Shown here: positions 8,583 through 15,382 of the stretch, one piece after another
Layout of the letters: each line of letters starts with the position of its first letter
Position numbering within the stretch: position 1 is the first letter of the stretch
Assembly: GCF_004011505.1 (NCBI RefSeq)
Contig: NZ_SAUN01000001.1
Coordinates: 9,575,501 to 9,639,500, forward strand
Source: Nonomuraea polychroma
GTDB lineage: Bacteria > Actinomycetota > Actinomycetes > Streptosporangiales > Streptosporangiaceae
Length of the DNA: 64,000 bases
Reading direction: 5' to 3'
The notes under the pieces: generated by a model
The model's database searches: none
Told to the model about the DNA's origin: nothing
What the model saw: the letters and a program-made list of their open reading frames with translations, nothing else
Position numbers and translations under genes: made by a program

Positions 8583-9207
8583 CCAGCACGGCCCGCTCCC
8601 CTGTCGCCCACGCCGTGGACACCAGCAGATAGAGACCCGCCGCCAGCGGGAGCACGAGCGCGGCCAGCACAGAGCCGTACGGCAGCAGCCGCATGATCCT
8701 CCTCATCAGCTCGGGCTGCTCCTCCGGAACCTTGATTTGCCTCGCCGACAGCCATGCCACCGCTGTGATCAGCACGATGACCAGAACAAAGACCAAAAAC
8801 GGGCCGCTGACCAGACCGTAATTAGCCACCACGCCGGCCACTTGATGCCCCAGCGGCGCCCCGAACAGATCGTGACCGGCCAGCGCGGTCGGATGCGTGG
8901 CCACCCGGTACATCAGCCACATGAACGGCAACTGCGTCAGCATCGGCAGGAACCCGGCGAACGGCGAGCTGCCTTCCTTGGCGTAAAGCGCCCGCGTCTC
9001 CCGCATCAATCGCTCGGGATTACGCGCGAAGCGTTTCTGCAGGTCGCGAAGTTTGGGCGCGAGGCGCTCGCGGATCTTCACCGTACGGGCCTGGCGCACG
9101 TTGAGCGGCAGCAGCAAGAGCCGCACGGCCACGGTGAACAACACGATCGCGAGCGCGGCATTGCCCCCGGCCATGCCGATGACGAACGTGACAAGAGAAT
9201 CGATCAT
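8566..9207 (-). CDS. YidC/Oxa1-family membrane protein insertase (short paralogue)
   Basis: A 213-residue membrane protein. The hallmark stretch LAIVLFTVAVRLLLLPL is followed by a basic cytoplasmic loop (RERLAPKLRDLQKRFARNPERL, split by charge), then FLPMLTQLPFMWLMYRVA and further hydrophobic segments. The conserved Arg in the hydrophilic groove (VAVR) is present. It lacks the long tail and the rnpA/dnaA neighbourhood of the housekeeping YidC, so it is probably a second, specialised insertase. The ATG at 9207 has GGGAAGGG upstream. The next gene on this strand is DUF6412, a pairing I recall from other actinomycetes. Confidence 0.88.
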   Translation of the reverse strand: MIDSLVTFVIGMAGGNAALAIVLFTVAVRLLLLPLNVRQARTVKIRERLAPKLRDLQKRFARNPERLMRETRALYAKEGSSPFAGFLPMLTQLPFMWLMYRVATHPTALAGHDLFGAPLGHQVAGVVANYGLVSGPFLVFVLVIVLITAVAWLSARQIKVPEEQPELMRRIMRLLPYGSVLAALVLPLAAGLYLLVSTAWATGERAVLASRPL

Positions 9208-9255
9208 GAGCCCTTCCCTCAATGGGAGATCGGATCAGGGCTCACGTGTCGGCGA

Positions 9256-9281
9256 GCCCCGCTTGCGTGTGGAAGCGGGGC
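9256..9281 (-). terminator. Perfect 9-bp hairpin between DUF6412 gene and oxa1-like gene
   Basis: GCCCCGCTT (9256-9264) and AAGCGGGGC (9273-9281) pair perfectly around an 8-nt loop. It lies between the DUF6412 stop and the insertase start on the same strand and has no T-run, so it may be an attenuator, processing site or Rho-independent-like terminator. Confidence 0.5.
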
Positions 9282-9285
9282 ATGC

Positions 9286-9486
9286 CTATGGGGCTCGTGG
9301 ACGCGGGCGTCCGGCCGCGTCCGGGTCGCGCTGGCGCTGGAACGCCGTACGGCGCGCGTAGGACAGCGGAAAGCTCGGCGGCTCCCCGCTGAGGACGGGC
9401 AGCAACGCGGCCGCCCACGCGGCCAGCAGCAGGATCGCCATCATGGTGATCCCGACCAGCCACGGATCAAGCAGGAACAGTGTCAA
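9286..9486 (-). CDS. DUF6412-type small membrane protein
   Basis: A small protein of about 66 residues. One strong membrane segment (WLVGITMMAILLLAAWAAALLPVL) is followed by a basic tail ending QRDPDAAGRPRPRAP, which matches the conserved tail I know from DUF6412 proteins. The start is uncertain: no ATG or GTG fits, and TTG at 9486 is the best candidate, ten bases after the upstream gene's stop. It sits immediately before the YidC/Oxa1 paralogue, which suggests a membrane-insertion partner or client. Its function is unknown. Confidence 0.7.
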   Translation of the reverse strand: MTLFLLDPWLVGITMMAILLLAAWAAALLPVLSGEPPSFPLSYARRTAFQRQRDPDAAGRPRPRAP

Positions 9487-9496
9487 CGTGACCGGG

Positions 9497-9670
9497 TCAA
9501 TGCGACCGGGAGGACTTGCCGACGACGGTGACCGCGATGAACGCGACCAGGCCGACCACACCGATGATCAGAGCGATCTTGAACAGGAACGCCAGCATCG
9601 GCAGCAGGAAGTTGAACACCACGAAGAGACCTAGCAGGGTCCCTATGACGAGCATCACGACTTTACCCAT
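9497..9670 (-). CDS. 57-residue membrane protein, unknown
   Basis: A tiny protein starting MGKVVMLVIGTLLGLF with two hydrophobic stretches (about 4-18 and 20-48) and ending in GKSSRSH. I do not recognise a family. The ATG at 9670 has GGTGG before it. It is first in a same-strand row with the DUF6412 and oxa1-like genes, and it is divergent from the response regulator gene 94 bp away. Spacing of about ten bases to the next gene supports co-transcription. Confidence 0.65.
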   Translation of the reverse strand: MGKVVMLVIGTLLGLFVVFNFLLPMLAFLFKIALIIGVVGLVAFIAVTVVGKSSRSH

Positions 9671-9752
9671 GGAGCCACCGTACGTCCTCCGGGCATGATC
9701 CGCGAGGCTTACGAACCGATGACGTCCATGCCACTTCCGCGGGGCGTGGCCG

Positions 9753-9758
9753 TACCGT
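9753..9758 (+). promoter_or_regulatory. -10 box for leaderless response-regulator mRNA
   Basis: TACCGT is six bases before the GTG at 9765, with no ribosome site in between. Confidence 0.5.
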
Positions 9759-9764
9759 GAAGAC

Positions 9765-10463
9765 GTGAACACGCGCATCCTGGTGGTCGATGACGATCCG
9801 ACGGTCTCCGAGGTCGTCGCCCGCTATTTGGAGCGCGACGGGCACGAGGTCGAGTGTGTGGGCGACGGCGCGGAGGCGCTGCGCAGGGCGCTGGCGCACC
9901 CGCCGGATCTCATGGTGCTCGATCTCATGCTGCCCAAGATCGACGGGCTGCAGGTGTGCAGGAAGCTGAGGGAGCGCTGGCCGGTGCCGGTGATCATGCT
10001 GACCGCGCTCGGTGAGGAGATCGACCGCGTGGTGGGCCTCGAGACCGGGGCCGACGATTACGTGACCAAGCCGTTCAGCCCGCGCGAGCTGGCGCTGCGC
10101 GTGCAGTCCGTGTTGCGGCGGGCCAGAGGCGCCTCCGTGACCGGCGGGACCGGGGTGTTGCGTGACGGTGACCTCATGGTGGACGTGGGAGCCCACGAGG
10201 TGCGGTTGCGCGAGGACGAGATCATGCTGACGGCCCGGGAGTTCGACCTGCTGGCGTACCTCATGCGCAACCCCCGCCAGGCCTTCAGCCGCTCGGCGCT
10301 GCTCAACCAGGTGTGGGGGTGGTCGTTCGGCGACTCCTCCACGGTGACCGTGCACGTACGGCGGCTGCGGGAGAAGATCGAGCCGGATCCGACCGCGCCG
10401 CGCAGGATCGTCACGGTGTGGGGGGTCGGGTACCGGTACGAGCCCTTGGAAGACGGCGGCTGA
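9765..10463 (+). CDS. OmpR/PhoB-family response regulator
   Basis: A 232-residue transcription factor. The receiver domain (about 1-120) has the acidic pair VVDDDP, phospho-acceptor Asp53 in LMVLDLMLP, the switch Thr in IMLTAL and the Lys of YVTKPFSP. The C-terminal winged helix (about 135-230) has LTAREFDLLAYLMRNP, VTVHVRRLREKIE and VWGVGYRYE. Its stop overlaps the ATG of the kinase gene (TGATG), so the two form one two-component operon. The signal is unknown. Confidence 0.95.
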   Translation: MNTRILVVDDDPTVSEVVARYLERDGHEVECVGDGAEALRRALAHPPDLMVLDLMLPKIDGLQVCRKLRERWPVPVIMLTALGEEIDRVVGLETGADDYVTKPFSPRELALRVQSVLRRARGASVTGGTGVLRDGDLMVDVGAHEVRLREDEIMLTAREFDLLAYLMRNPRQAFSRSALLNQVWGWSFGDSSTVTVHVRRLREKIEPDPTAPRRIVTVWGVGYRYEPLEDGG

Positions 10464-11557
10464 TGGGTACGGAGCTGTGGATGGTCGTGGCCGTGGCCGC
10501 CGGGCTCGGGCTGCTGGTGGCGCTCGCCGGCGTCTGGGTGATGGGCCGGCTGCGTACCAAGTCCATCGGGGTGATGCTGGCCGTGGTCGTGGTGGTCGCC
10601 GTGGCCGCCACCCTGGCGGGCGTCGTGGCGATCATCATGAAGATGATCATCGAGGGGCCGGTCAAGGACTTCGTGCTGAGCGTGGTGGCCGTCGGCGGGC
10701 TGGTGGGGCTAGGGGTCGCGTTCGTGCTGGCCAAGCGGGTGGTGCGGGAGAGCAGGCGGCTGGTGGACGCCGTACGGGACATGCCCTTCGTGGCCCCGCA
10801 GGGACTGCCCGCCGAGCTGCAGACGATCGCGAACACGCTGGAGGAGGCGTACGCGCGGGAACGGGCCCTGGAGGGGGCGCGGCGCGAGCTCGTGGCCTGG
10901 GTGAGTCACGACCTGCGGACGCCGCTGGCCGGCATGCGGGCCATGGCGGAGGCGCTGGAGGACGGGGTGGTGTCGGACCCCGAGACCGTCGCGCGCTATC
11001 ACGGCCAGATCAAACTGGAGGTCGAGCGGTTGTCCGCCATGGTGGACGACCTGTTCGAGTTGTCGCGCATCCACGCCGGGGCCCTGCGGCTCTCCAGGGC
11101 CCGGATCGGGCTCGCCGACCTCGTCGCCGACACTCTGGCCGGTGCCGAGCCGCTCGCCAGGGCCAAGGGCGTGATGCTCACGGCCGAGGCGGCGGAGACC
11201 GTGCCGGTGGAGGCCGACGCCGGGGCGCTGGGACGGGCCCTCGGCAACCTCGTGGTCAACGCCATCCGGCACACGCCGTCGGATCGGACCGTGGTGTTGC
11301 GGGCCGGGGTGGACGAGGGGATGGCATGCCTGTCCGTGACGGACTGCTGCGGAGGGATCCCTGATGACGATCTGCCTCGGGTGTTCGAGGTGGCCTTCCG
11401 CGGGGAGGCGGCTCGGACTCCTACCGCCGACGGCGGCGCGGGGCTCGGGCTGGCGATCGCGCAGGGCATCGTGGAAGCGCACAACGGGGTGATCGGGGTG
11501 GTCAACGACGGGCCGGGGTGCCGGTTCGAGATCCGGCTTCCCCTGGTCAGCGGCTGA
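10463..11557 (+). CDS. Membrane sensor histidine kinase, partner of the upstream regulator
   Basis: A 364-residue kinase with about three N-terminal membrane helices (about 5-25, 35-57, 70-90) and almost no outside loop. It therefore probably senses the membrane or an intramembrane signal. A HAMP-like linker leads to HisKA with phospho-acceptor His149 in WVSHDLRTPL. The ATPase domain has N box NLVVNAIRHTP, a G1 box written DCCGGI (Cys in place of the common Asn/Thr, seen in actinomycete relatives) and G2 GGAGLGLAIAQ. Translation is coupled to the regulator. The last bases overlap a convergent gene by 11 bp. Confidence 0.93.
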   Translation: MGTELWMVVAVAAGLGLLVALAGVWVMGRLRTKSIGVMLAVVVVVAVAATLAGVVAIIMKMIIEGPVKDFVLSVVAVGGLVGLGVAFVLAKRVVRESRRLVDAVRDMPFVAPQGLPAELQTIANTLEEAYARERALEGARRELVAWVSHDLRTPLAGMRAMAEALEDGVVSDPETVARYHGQIKLEVERLSAMVDDLFELSRIHAGALRLSRARIGLADLVADTLAGAEPLARAKGVMLTAEAAETVPVEADAGALGRALGNLVVNAIRHTPSDRTVVLRAGVDEGMACLSVTDCCGGIPDDDLPRVFEVAFRGEAARTPTADGGAGLGLAIAQGIVEAHNGVIGVVNDGPGCRFEIRLPLVSG

Positions 11558-11987
11558 CACCATTGATCGTTTCCGGAGGCCCGGCGCCGTCCGCGAGCGC
11601 GGCTTCGGTGTTGGGCTGGGCGCCGAACGACTCCCACATCGCCCGGAACGTCGGGCAGGGCCAGCGCCACATGCAGCTTCGGCACCGGAGGATGGGGTGC
11701 GCGGCGTCGCTCGTGATGCCGCCCGCGTCCCTCGGCTGATGGAGATCCAGCAGCCTGAGCCCGAGCTCGGCGAAGCTGAGCAGATCGCTACGGGCGCCGG
11801 CGAGGAACTCGAGGTCCTCGGTCGCCAGCCGGGTGCGAATGGGGACGTAGCCCTCGTGGTTGACCAGGCCACGGAGGCGTCCTGCTTCGTCATGCCATGA
11901 TGTGGCCTTCTCTGTGCGGATGAGGATGGACTCCAGGTGTTCTCGGAGCCCCTGACGCTGATGATCTTCGGGATTCTCGGCCTTCAT
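11547..11987 (-). CDS. Hypothetical protein with C-terminal Cys cluster
   Basis: About 146 residues from the ATG at 11987 (MKAENPEDHQRQ); a longer frame from 12080 is possible but has a low-quality N terminus. The middle part is helical and acidic (RTRLATEDLEFLAGARSD). Near the end, LRCRSCMWRWPCPTFRAMW holds three cysteines that could bind a metal. I do not recognise a named family, though the HPILRCRSC-type tail looks conserved in Streptosporangiales from memory. It converges on the kinase gene with an 11-bp overlap. Confidence 0.65.
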   Translation of the reverse strand: MKAENPEDHQRQGLREHLESILIRTEKATSWHDEAGRLRGLVNHEGYVPIRTRLATEDLEFLAGARSDLLSFAELGLRLLDLHQPRDAGGITSDAAHPILRCRSCMWRWPCPTFRAMWESFGAQPNTEAALADGAGPPETINGVSR

Positions 11988-12124
11988 CGATGCGGGGCCC
12001 GTCCCTCCTCTTCGACGTGACGTCGGCTGATTTGGTGTCACACTGTCAAGCTTCGCGTACTCTCCGTTTCCATGGAGCACAAACAGAGGACAAAAACCTG
12101 TGGTTGCCCTCTCGGCGTGACAAC

Positions 12125-12153
12125 GTGACCGGAAGGCTTCGCACCGCTAGCCT
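12125..12153 (+). promoter_or_regulatory. Promoter of leaderless STAS gene
   Basis: GTGACC (12125-12130) and TAGCCT (12148-12153) are 17 bases apart, and the GTG start at 12160 follows after six bases. This is a good -35/-10 pair for a leaderless mRNA. Confidence 0.55.
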
Positions 12154-12159
12154 GCCCAT

Positions 12160-12507
12160 GTGGAGCTCAAGGTCTCGACCAGATCACATGCCGGGTGCGC
12201 GGTAGTCGCGGTCACCGGGGAAATCGACCTCTATACGGCGCCTCACCTGCAGTCCGAGTTCACTCGGCTGCTGCAGGAGGGGCCCAGCAGAGTTGTCATC
12301 GACATGTCCGCCGTGGATTTCTGTGACTCCACGGGGATGAACGTGCTGCTTTCGGCGCTCAAGCGGATGAAGGAGCAGGGCGGGACACTGGAGGTGGCCG
12401 CGCCGCGTCCCGCCGTACGCAAGATTCTGCAGGTCACCGGGCTCGACTCGGTGTTCACCGTGCATGACAAGGTGCCGGAGGAGTTCCTCATCGCCGAGGG
12501 CTCATGA
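12160..12507 (+). CDS. STAS-domain anti-sigma factor antagonist
   Basis: A 115-residue single STAS domain: VAVTGEIDLYTAP, VVIDMSAVDFCDSTGMNVL with phospho-acceptor Ser57, and a C-terminal helix LQVTGLDSVF. Such proteins bind an RsbW-type kinase when unphosphorylated and free a sigma factor. A candidate kinase partner is encoded at 8151. The GTG at 12160 is set by a -10 box six bases before it. No sigma gene is adjacent. Confidence 0.92.
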   Translation: MELKVSTRSHAGCAVVAVTGEIDLYTAPHLQSEFTRLLQEGPSRVVIDMSAVDFCDSTGMNVLLSALKRMKEQGGTLEVAAPRPAVRKILQVTGLDSVFTVHDKVPEEFLIAEGS

Positions 12508-12674
12508 CGGGAGCCGGACGCGGGGGCGTCGGTCGCCGGCGCGATGCCGCATCCGGCGACATGGCCGGGCGTCGCCGCCGACGGCGGCGAGGACGTACCG
12601 TTCGGGTGATGCCGTCTTCCTGAGACGACTACCTTGGGGGACGATGTTGTCCTGTTCATGGAAGGTAACGCCCA

Positions 12675-13403
12675 GTGATCGGTGACACCGCGGTCATCAT
12701 CCCGGCCGCCAACGAAGCCGACCGCATCGCGGCCACCGTCAAGGCCGCTGCGGCCCTGCCCGGCGTGGACCTCGTCGTGGTCGTGGACGACGGGTCGCGC
12801 GACCAGACCGGCCGGGTGGCGCGCGCGGCGGGAGCCCGGGTGGTGCGGCACAGCCGCAACAGGGGCAAGGCCGCGGCGATGGAGACCGGAGCGGAGGCCG
12901 TACGCCTTCTGGACGAGGATGCCACCCCCCGTCACCTGCTGTTCCTCGACGCCGACCTGGGGGAGACCGCGGCTGCCGCGGCCCCGCTCATCGAGCCCGT
13001 ACGCGCGGGTCAGGCCGACATGACCATCGCCGTCTTCGCGACCAGGGTGAAGCTCGGCGGCCATGGCCTGGTCGTACGCCTTTCCAGGGAGGGCATCCGC
13101 CGGGCCGTCGGCTTGGAGCTCGCCCAGCCGCTCAACGGCCAGCGCTGCCTGACCAGAGCCGCCTTCGAAGCGGCCCGGCCGCTGGCGCACGGGTTCGGCG
13201 TGGAGACCGCGCTGACGATTGACCTGGTGCGCAAGGGATATCGGGTGACGGAGGTCGAGGTGGACATGGCACATCGGGCTACCGGGACGGATTGGCGTGC
13301 GCAGCTCCACCGCGCGGTCCAACTCCGTGACGTGGCCCGCGCCCTGGCGATCCGGGACCCGCTGGTCACCCAAAACCTCCACAAACTTCGCACCAACCGC
13401 TGA
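12675..13403 (+). CDS. Family 2 glycosyltransferase (dolichyl-phosphate mannose synthase-like)
   Basis: A 242-residue GT-A enzyme without membrane anchors. The sugar-nucleotide site is VIIPAANEADRI and VVVVDDGSRDQTG; the metal site is FLDADLGET (D-x-D). A late QRCLTRAAFEAARPL and GFGVETALTIDLVRKGY follow the acceptor region. It lies just before an MptB-like mannosyltransferase that needs a polyprenyl-phosphate sugar, so it may make that donor; this is inference. The GTG at 12675 gives the normal GT2 start. Confidence 0.85.
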   Translation: MIGDTAVIIPAANEADRIAATVKAAAALPGVDLVVVVDDGSRDQTGRVARAAGARVVRHSRNRGKAAAMETGAEAVRLLDEDATPRHLLFLDADLGETAAAAAPLIEPVRAGQADMTIAVFATRVKLGGHGLVVRLSREGIRRAVGLELAQPLNGQRCLTRAAFEAARPLAHGFGVETALTIDLVRKGYRVTEVEVDMAHRATGTDWRAQLHRAVQLRDVARALAIRDPLVTQNLHKLRTNR

Positions 13404-13738
13404 CCACCTCCGGCTGCATCGGTGCTTTGAGCACGTTGCCGCCCGGAGTGCGACGCCTGGCCCTCCGGATCTGATGCCGTTGCCTTGGACCGCCGGCCCG
13501 GAGCACGGCCCCCGGTCCTCCGGACCCGGGGCCGTTGCCTTGACCGCCGGCTCGGCGTGCCTGGCCGGTCGGGCGCGTGGCTTCGGCGAGCCTGGCGGTT
13601 CCTGACCCAGCGGAGAGGCCGTGCCGTCGTTGTGCGCGGGGCCTGCCGCATCTCGCGCGCTGCCTCACTGCCAGTCGGTTGTCCACAGGGAGCGGCCGTC
13701 CGGCCGAAGCCGGTCGGAGTGTGTGCTGGAATTTGCGG
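13404..13738. other. 335-bp interval with repeated GCCGTTGCCTTG segments
   Basis: No gene is supported before the GTG at 13739. A 21-22-bp near-identical direct repeat (GCCGTTGCCTTG then GACCGCCGGC) lies at 13476-13497 and 13531-13551, with a strong hairpin between the copies. Confidence 0.5.
13507..13533 (+). terminator. Hairpin terminator candidate after GT2 gene
   Basis: GGCCCCCGGTCC (13507-13518) pairs with GGACCCGGGGCC (13522-13533) with one mismatch and a 3-nt loop. No T-run follows, as is usual in this type of genome. Confidence 0.5.
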
Positions 13739-15382
13739 GTGACTTCGGAGACGCGGCACGACACGGCACGAGTCCGGCCGGCCTGGGCGGCCACTGGGGC
13801 GATCGGTGCCTCGATCCTGCTGACGATCACCATCGGCCTCCTCGGCCCGTCACCCATGGTTCCGGCGCTGAGCGGCCCGTCCTGGCAACCGCCGTACTCT
13901 CTCGACGTCCACCCCGCCCCGCACCTGACGGTCGCCCTCGCCGCCGTCGCGCTCCTCCTGGGCGGCCTCGGCCTCCTGGCCGCCCTCTCCGCCATCCGCA
14001 CCCCACCCACGGCCAACGCCGAAGTGCCGATGCCGGTCGGATCCGGCTCTCCCACGAGCCGCTCTCGACCCGCATCCGGCCAAGAAACCCAGCCGATGGC
14101 AGGGCGGGCCGGAGCAGGCCGGGGCCTGCCGAGCGCACGCCTGCTGGTGCTCATCGGCTGCCTTTCCGCCGGGATCCTGGCGTTCCTGCCTCCCTCGGGC
14201 TCCGCCGACCACCTCAACTACGCCGCGTACGGCCGCATGGCGACGCTGGGCCTCAGCCCGTACACCCATGGCGCCGCCGGCCTGCCCGGCGACCCCATCG
14301 CCGACGCCGTAGAGGAGCCGTGGCGTGAGGAGCCGAGCGTTTACGGCCCGGTCGCGACGGCTCTGCAGGCGGCCGCGAGCTGGGCCGGCGGGGACTCGCT
14401 CCGGTTGACGATCTTCGTTCTGGCGCTGTTCAACGCCGCTGCCTTCATCGCGACCGGCCTCCTCATAGACCGTTTCACCAGGGACGACCCGGACCGGCGC
14501 CGGCGCGCGGCCCTGTTGTGGACGGCCAATCCACTCCTGCTTTATCACCTGGTGGCGGGCATGCACGTGGACACCCTGGCCATCGCCTGCATGGTCGCGG
14601 CGCTCGTGGCCAGGAGCCGTCCCGTGGGTTCGGGCGCTCTCCTCGGACTGGGGGTGGCGATCAAGCTCAACGCCGGTCTGGTGGCCCTCGGCCCTGCCTG
14701 GGAGCTACGCCGGCGCCCCGCCCGGCTGGCCCTCATGGCGGCCTGCGCCCTGGCGCTGGTGGTGATCGGGTACGTGATCGTCGGGGCGGAAGCGATCACG
14801 CCGGTGACACGCACCAGCAAGTCGATCTCGCATGCCTCCTACTGGAAGCTCGTCCAGGGCTGGCTCCAGTCGATCGTGGGCACGGGAAGCGCATACCGGG
14901 GGGAGATCCAGGTCGGCTCGTTGCTGGTGCTCGCGCTCGTCGCCTGGTGCCTGCTCCGCTGGGCTTCCCGTACGCACTGGACCAGCCGACTGCACGGCAC
15001 CCCCCGGACCGACACGCTGAGCGGCGCCGGCGGGTTGGAGGCGCCGGTGGTGGCTGCCGGGCTGGTGGTGGCGTACCTGTTCGCCACGCCGTACATCCTG
15101 CCCTGGTACGACGGGCTGGCATTCGGGATGTTGGCGCTCGTGACGGCGTCGGCGGTGGACGGGTTCATGGTCGCCCACCTGTTGGCCCTGTCCCTCGCCT
15201 ACCTGCCTGCCCGGGTCGAGGCGCAGCCCGCCGATCTGGAGTGGCTCAGGACGGTGGTCCGGCCTCAGATCGGGTGGGTGCTGCTCGCCCTGACCGTGGC
15301 CCTGGCGGTGTGGGCGTGGAGAGCTGCAGGGCGCGAACGCACGCGGCCAGCGTCAGGGGGACCGCCACCGTCAGTGCCATAG
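13739..15382 (+). CDS. MptB-like polyprenol-phosphate-dependent alpha-mannosyltransferase
   Basis: A GT-C membrane enzyme of about 547 residues with 12 or more hydrophobic segments. The first large outside loop contains SADHLNYAAYGRMATLGLSPY and EEPSVYGPVATAL, typical of MptA/MptB-type enzymes that extend lipomannan-like glycans with polyprenyl-phosphate mannose. Later AIKLNAG and FATPYILPWYDGL fit the same family. GTG at 13739 is preferred; TTG 13733 and GTG 13721 are in frame. Its last 137 bp overlap the convergent phosphatase-like gene, an unusually long antisense overlap. An extra Pro/Ser/Arg-rich loop (about 95-125) splits segments 2 and 3. Confidence 0.85.
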   Translation: MTSETRHDTARVRPAWAATGAIGASILLTITIGLLGPSPMVPALSGPSWQPPYSLDVHPAPHLTVALAAVALLLGGLGLLAALSAIRTPPTANAEVPMPVGSGSPTSRSRPASGQETQPMAGRAGAGRGLPSARLLVLIGCLSAGILAFLPPSGSADHLNYAAYGRMATLGLSPYTHGAAGLPGDPIADAVEEPWREEPSVYGPVATALQAAASWAGGDSLRLTIFVLALFNAAAFIATGLLIDRFTRDDPDRRRRAALLWTANPLLLYHLVAGMHVDTLAIACMVAALVARSRPVGSGALLGLGVAIKLNAGLVALGPAWELRRRPARLALMAACALALVVIGYVIVGAEAITPVTRTSKSISHASYWKLVQGWLQSIVGTGSAYRGEIQVGSLLVLALVAWCLLRWASRTHWTSRLHGTPRTDTLSGAGGLEAPVVAAGLVVAYLFATPYILPWYDGLAFGMLALVTASAVDGFMVAHLLALSLAYLPARVEAQPADLEWLRTVVRPQIGWVLLALTVALAVWAWRAAGRERTRPASGGPPPSVP

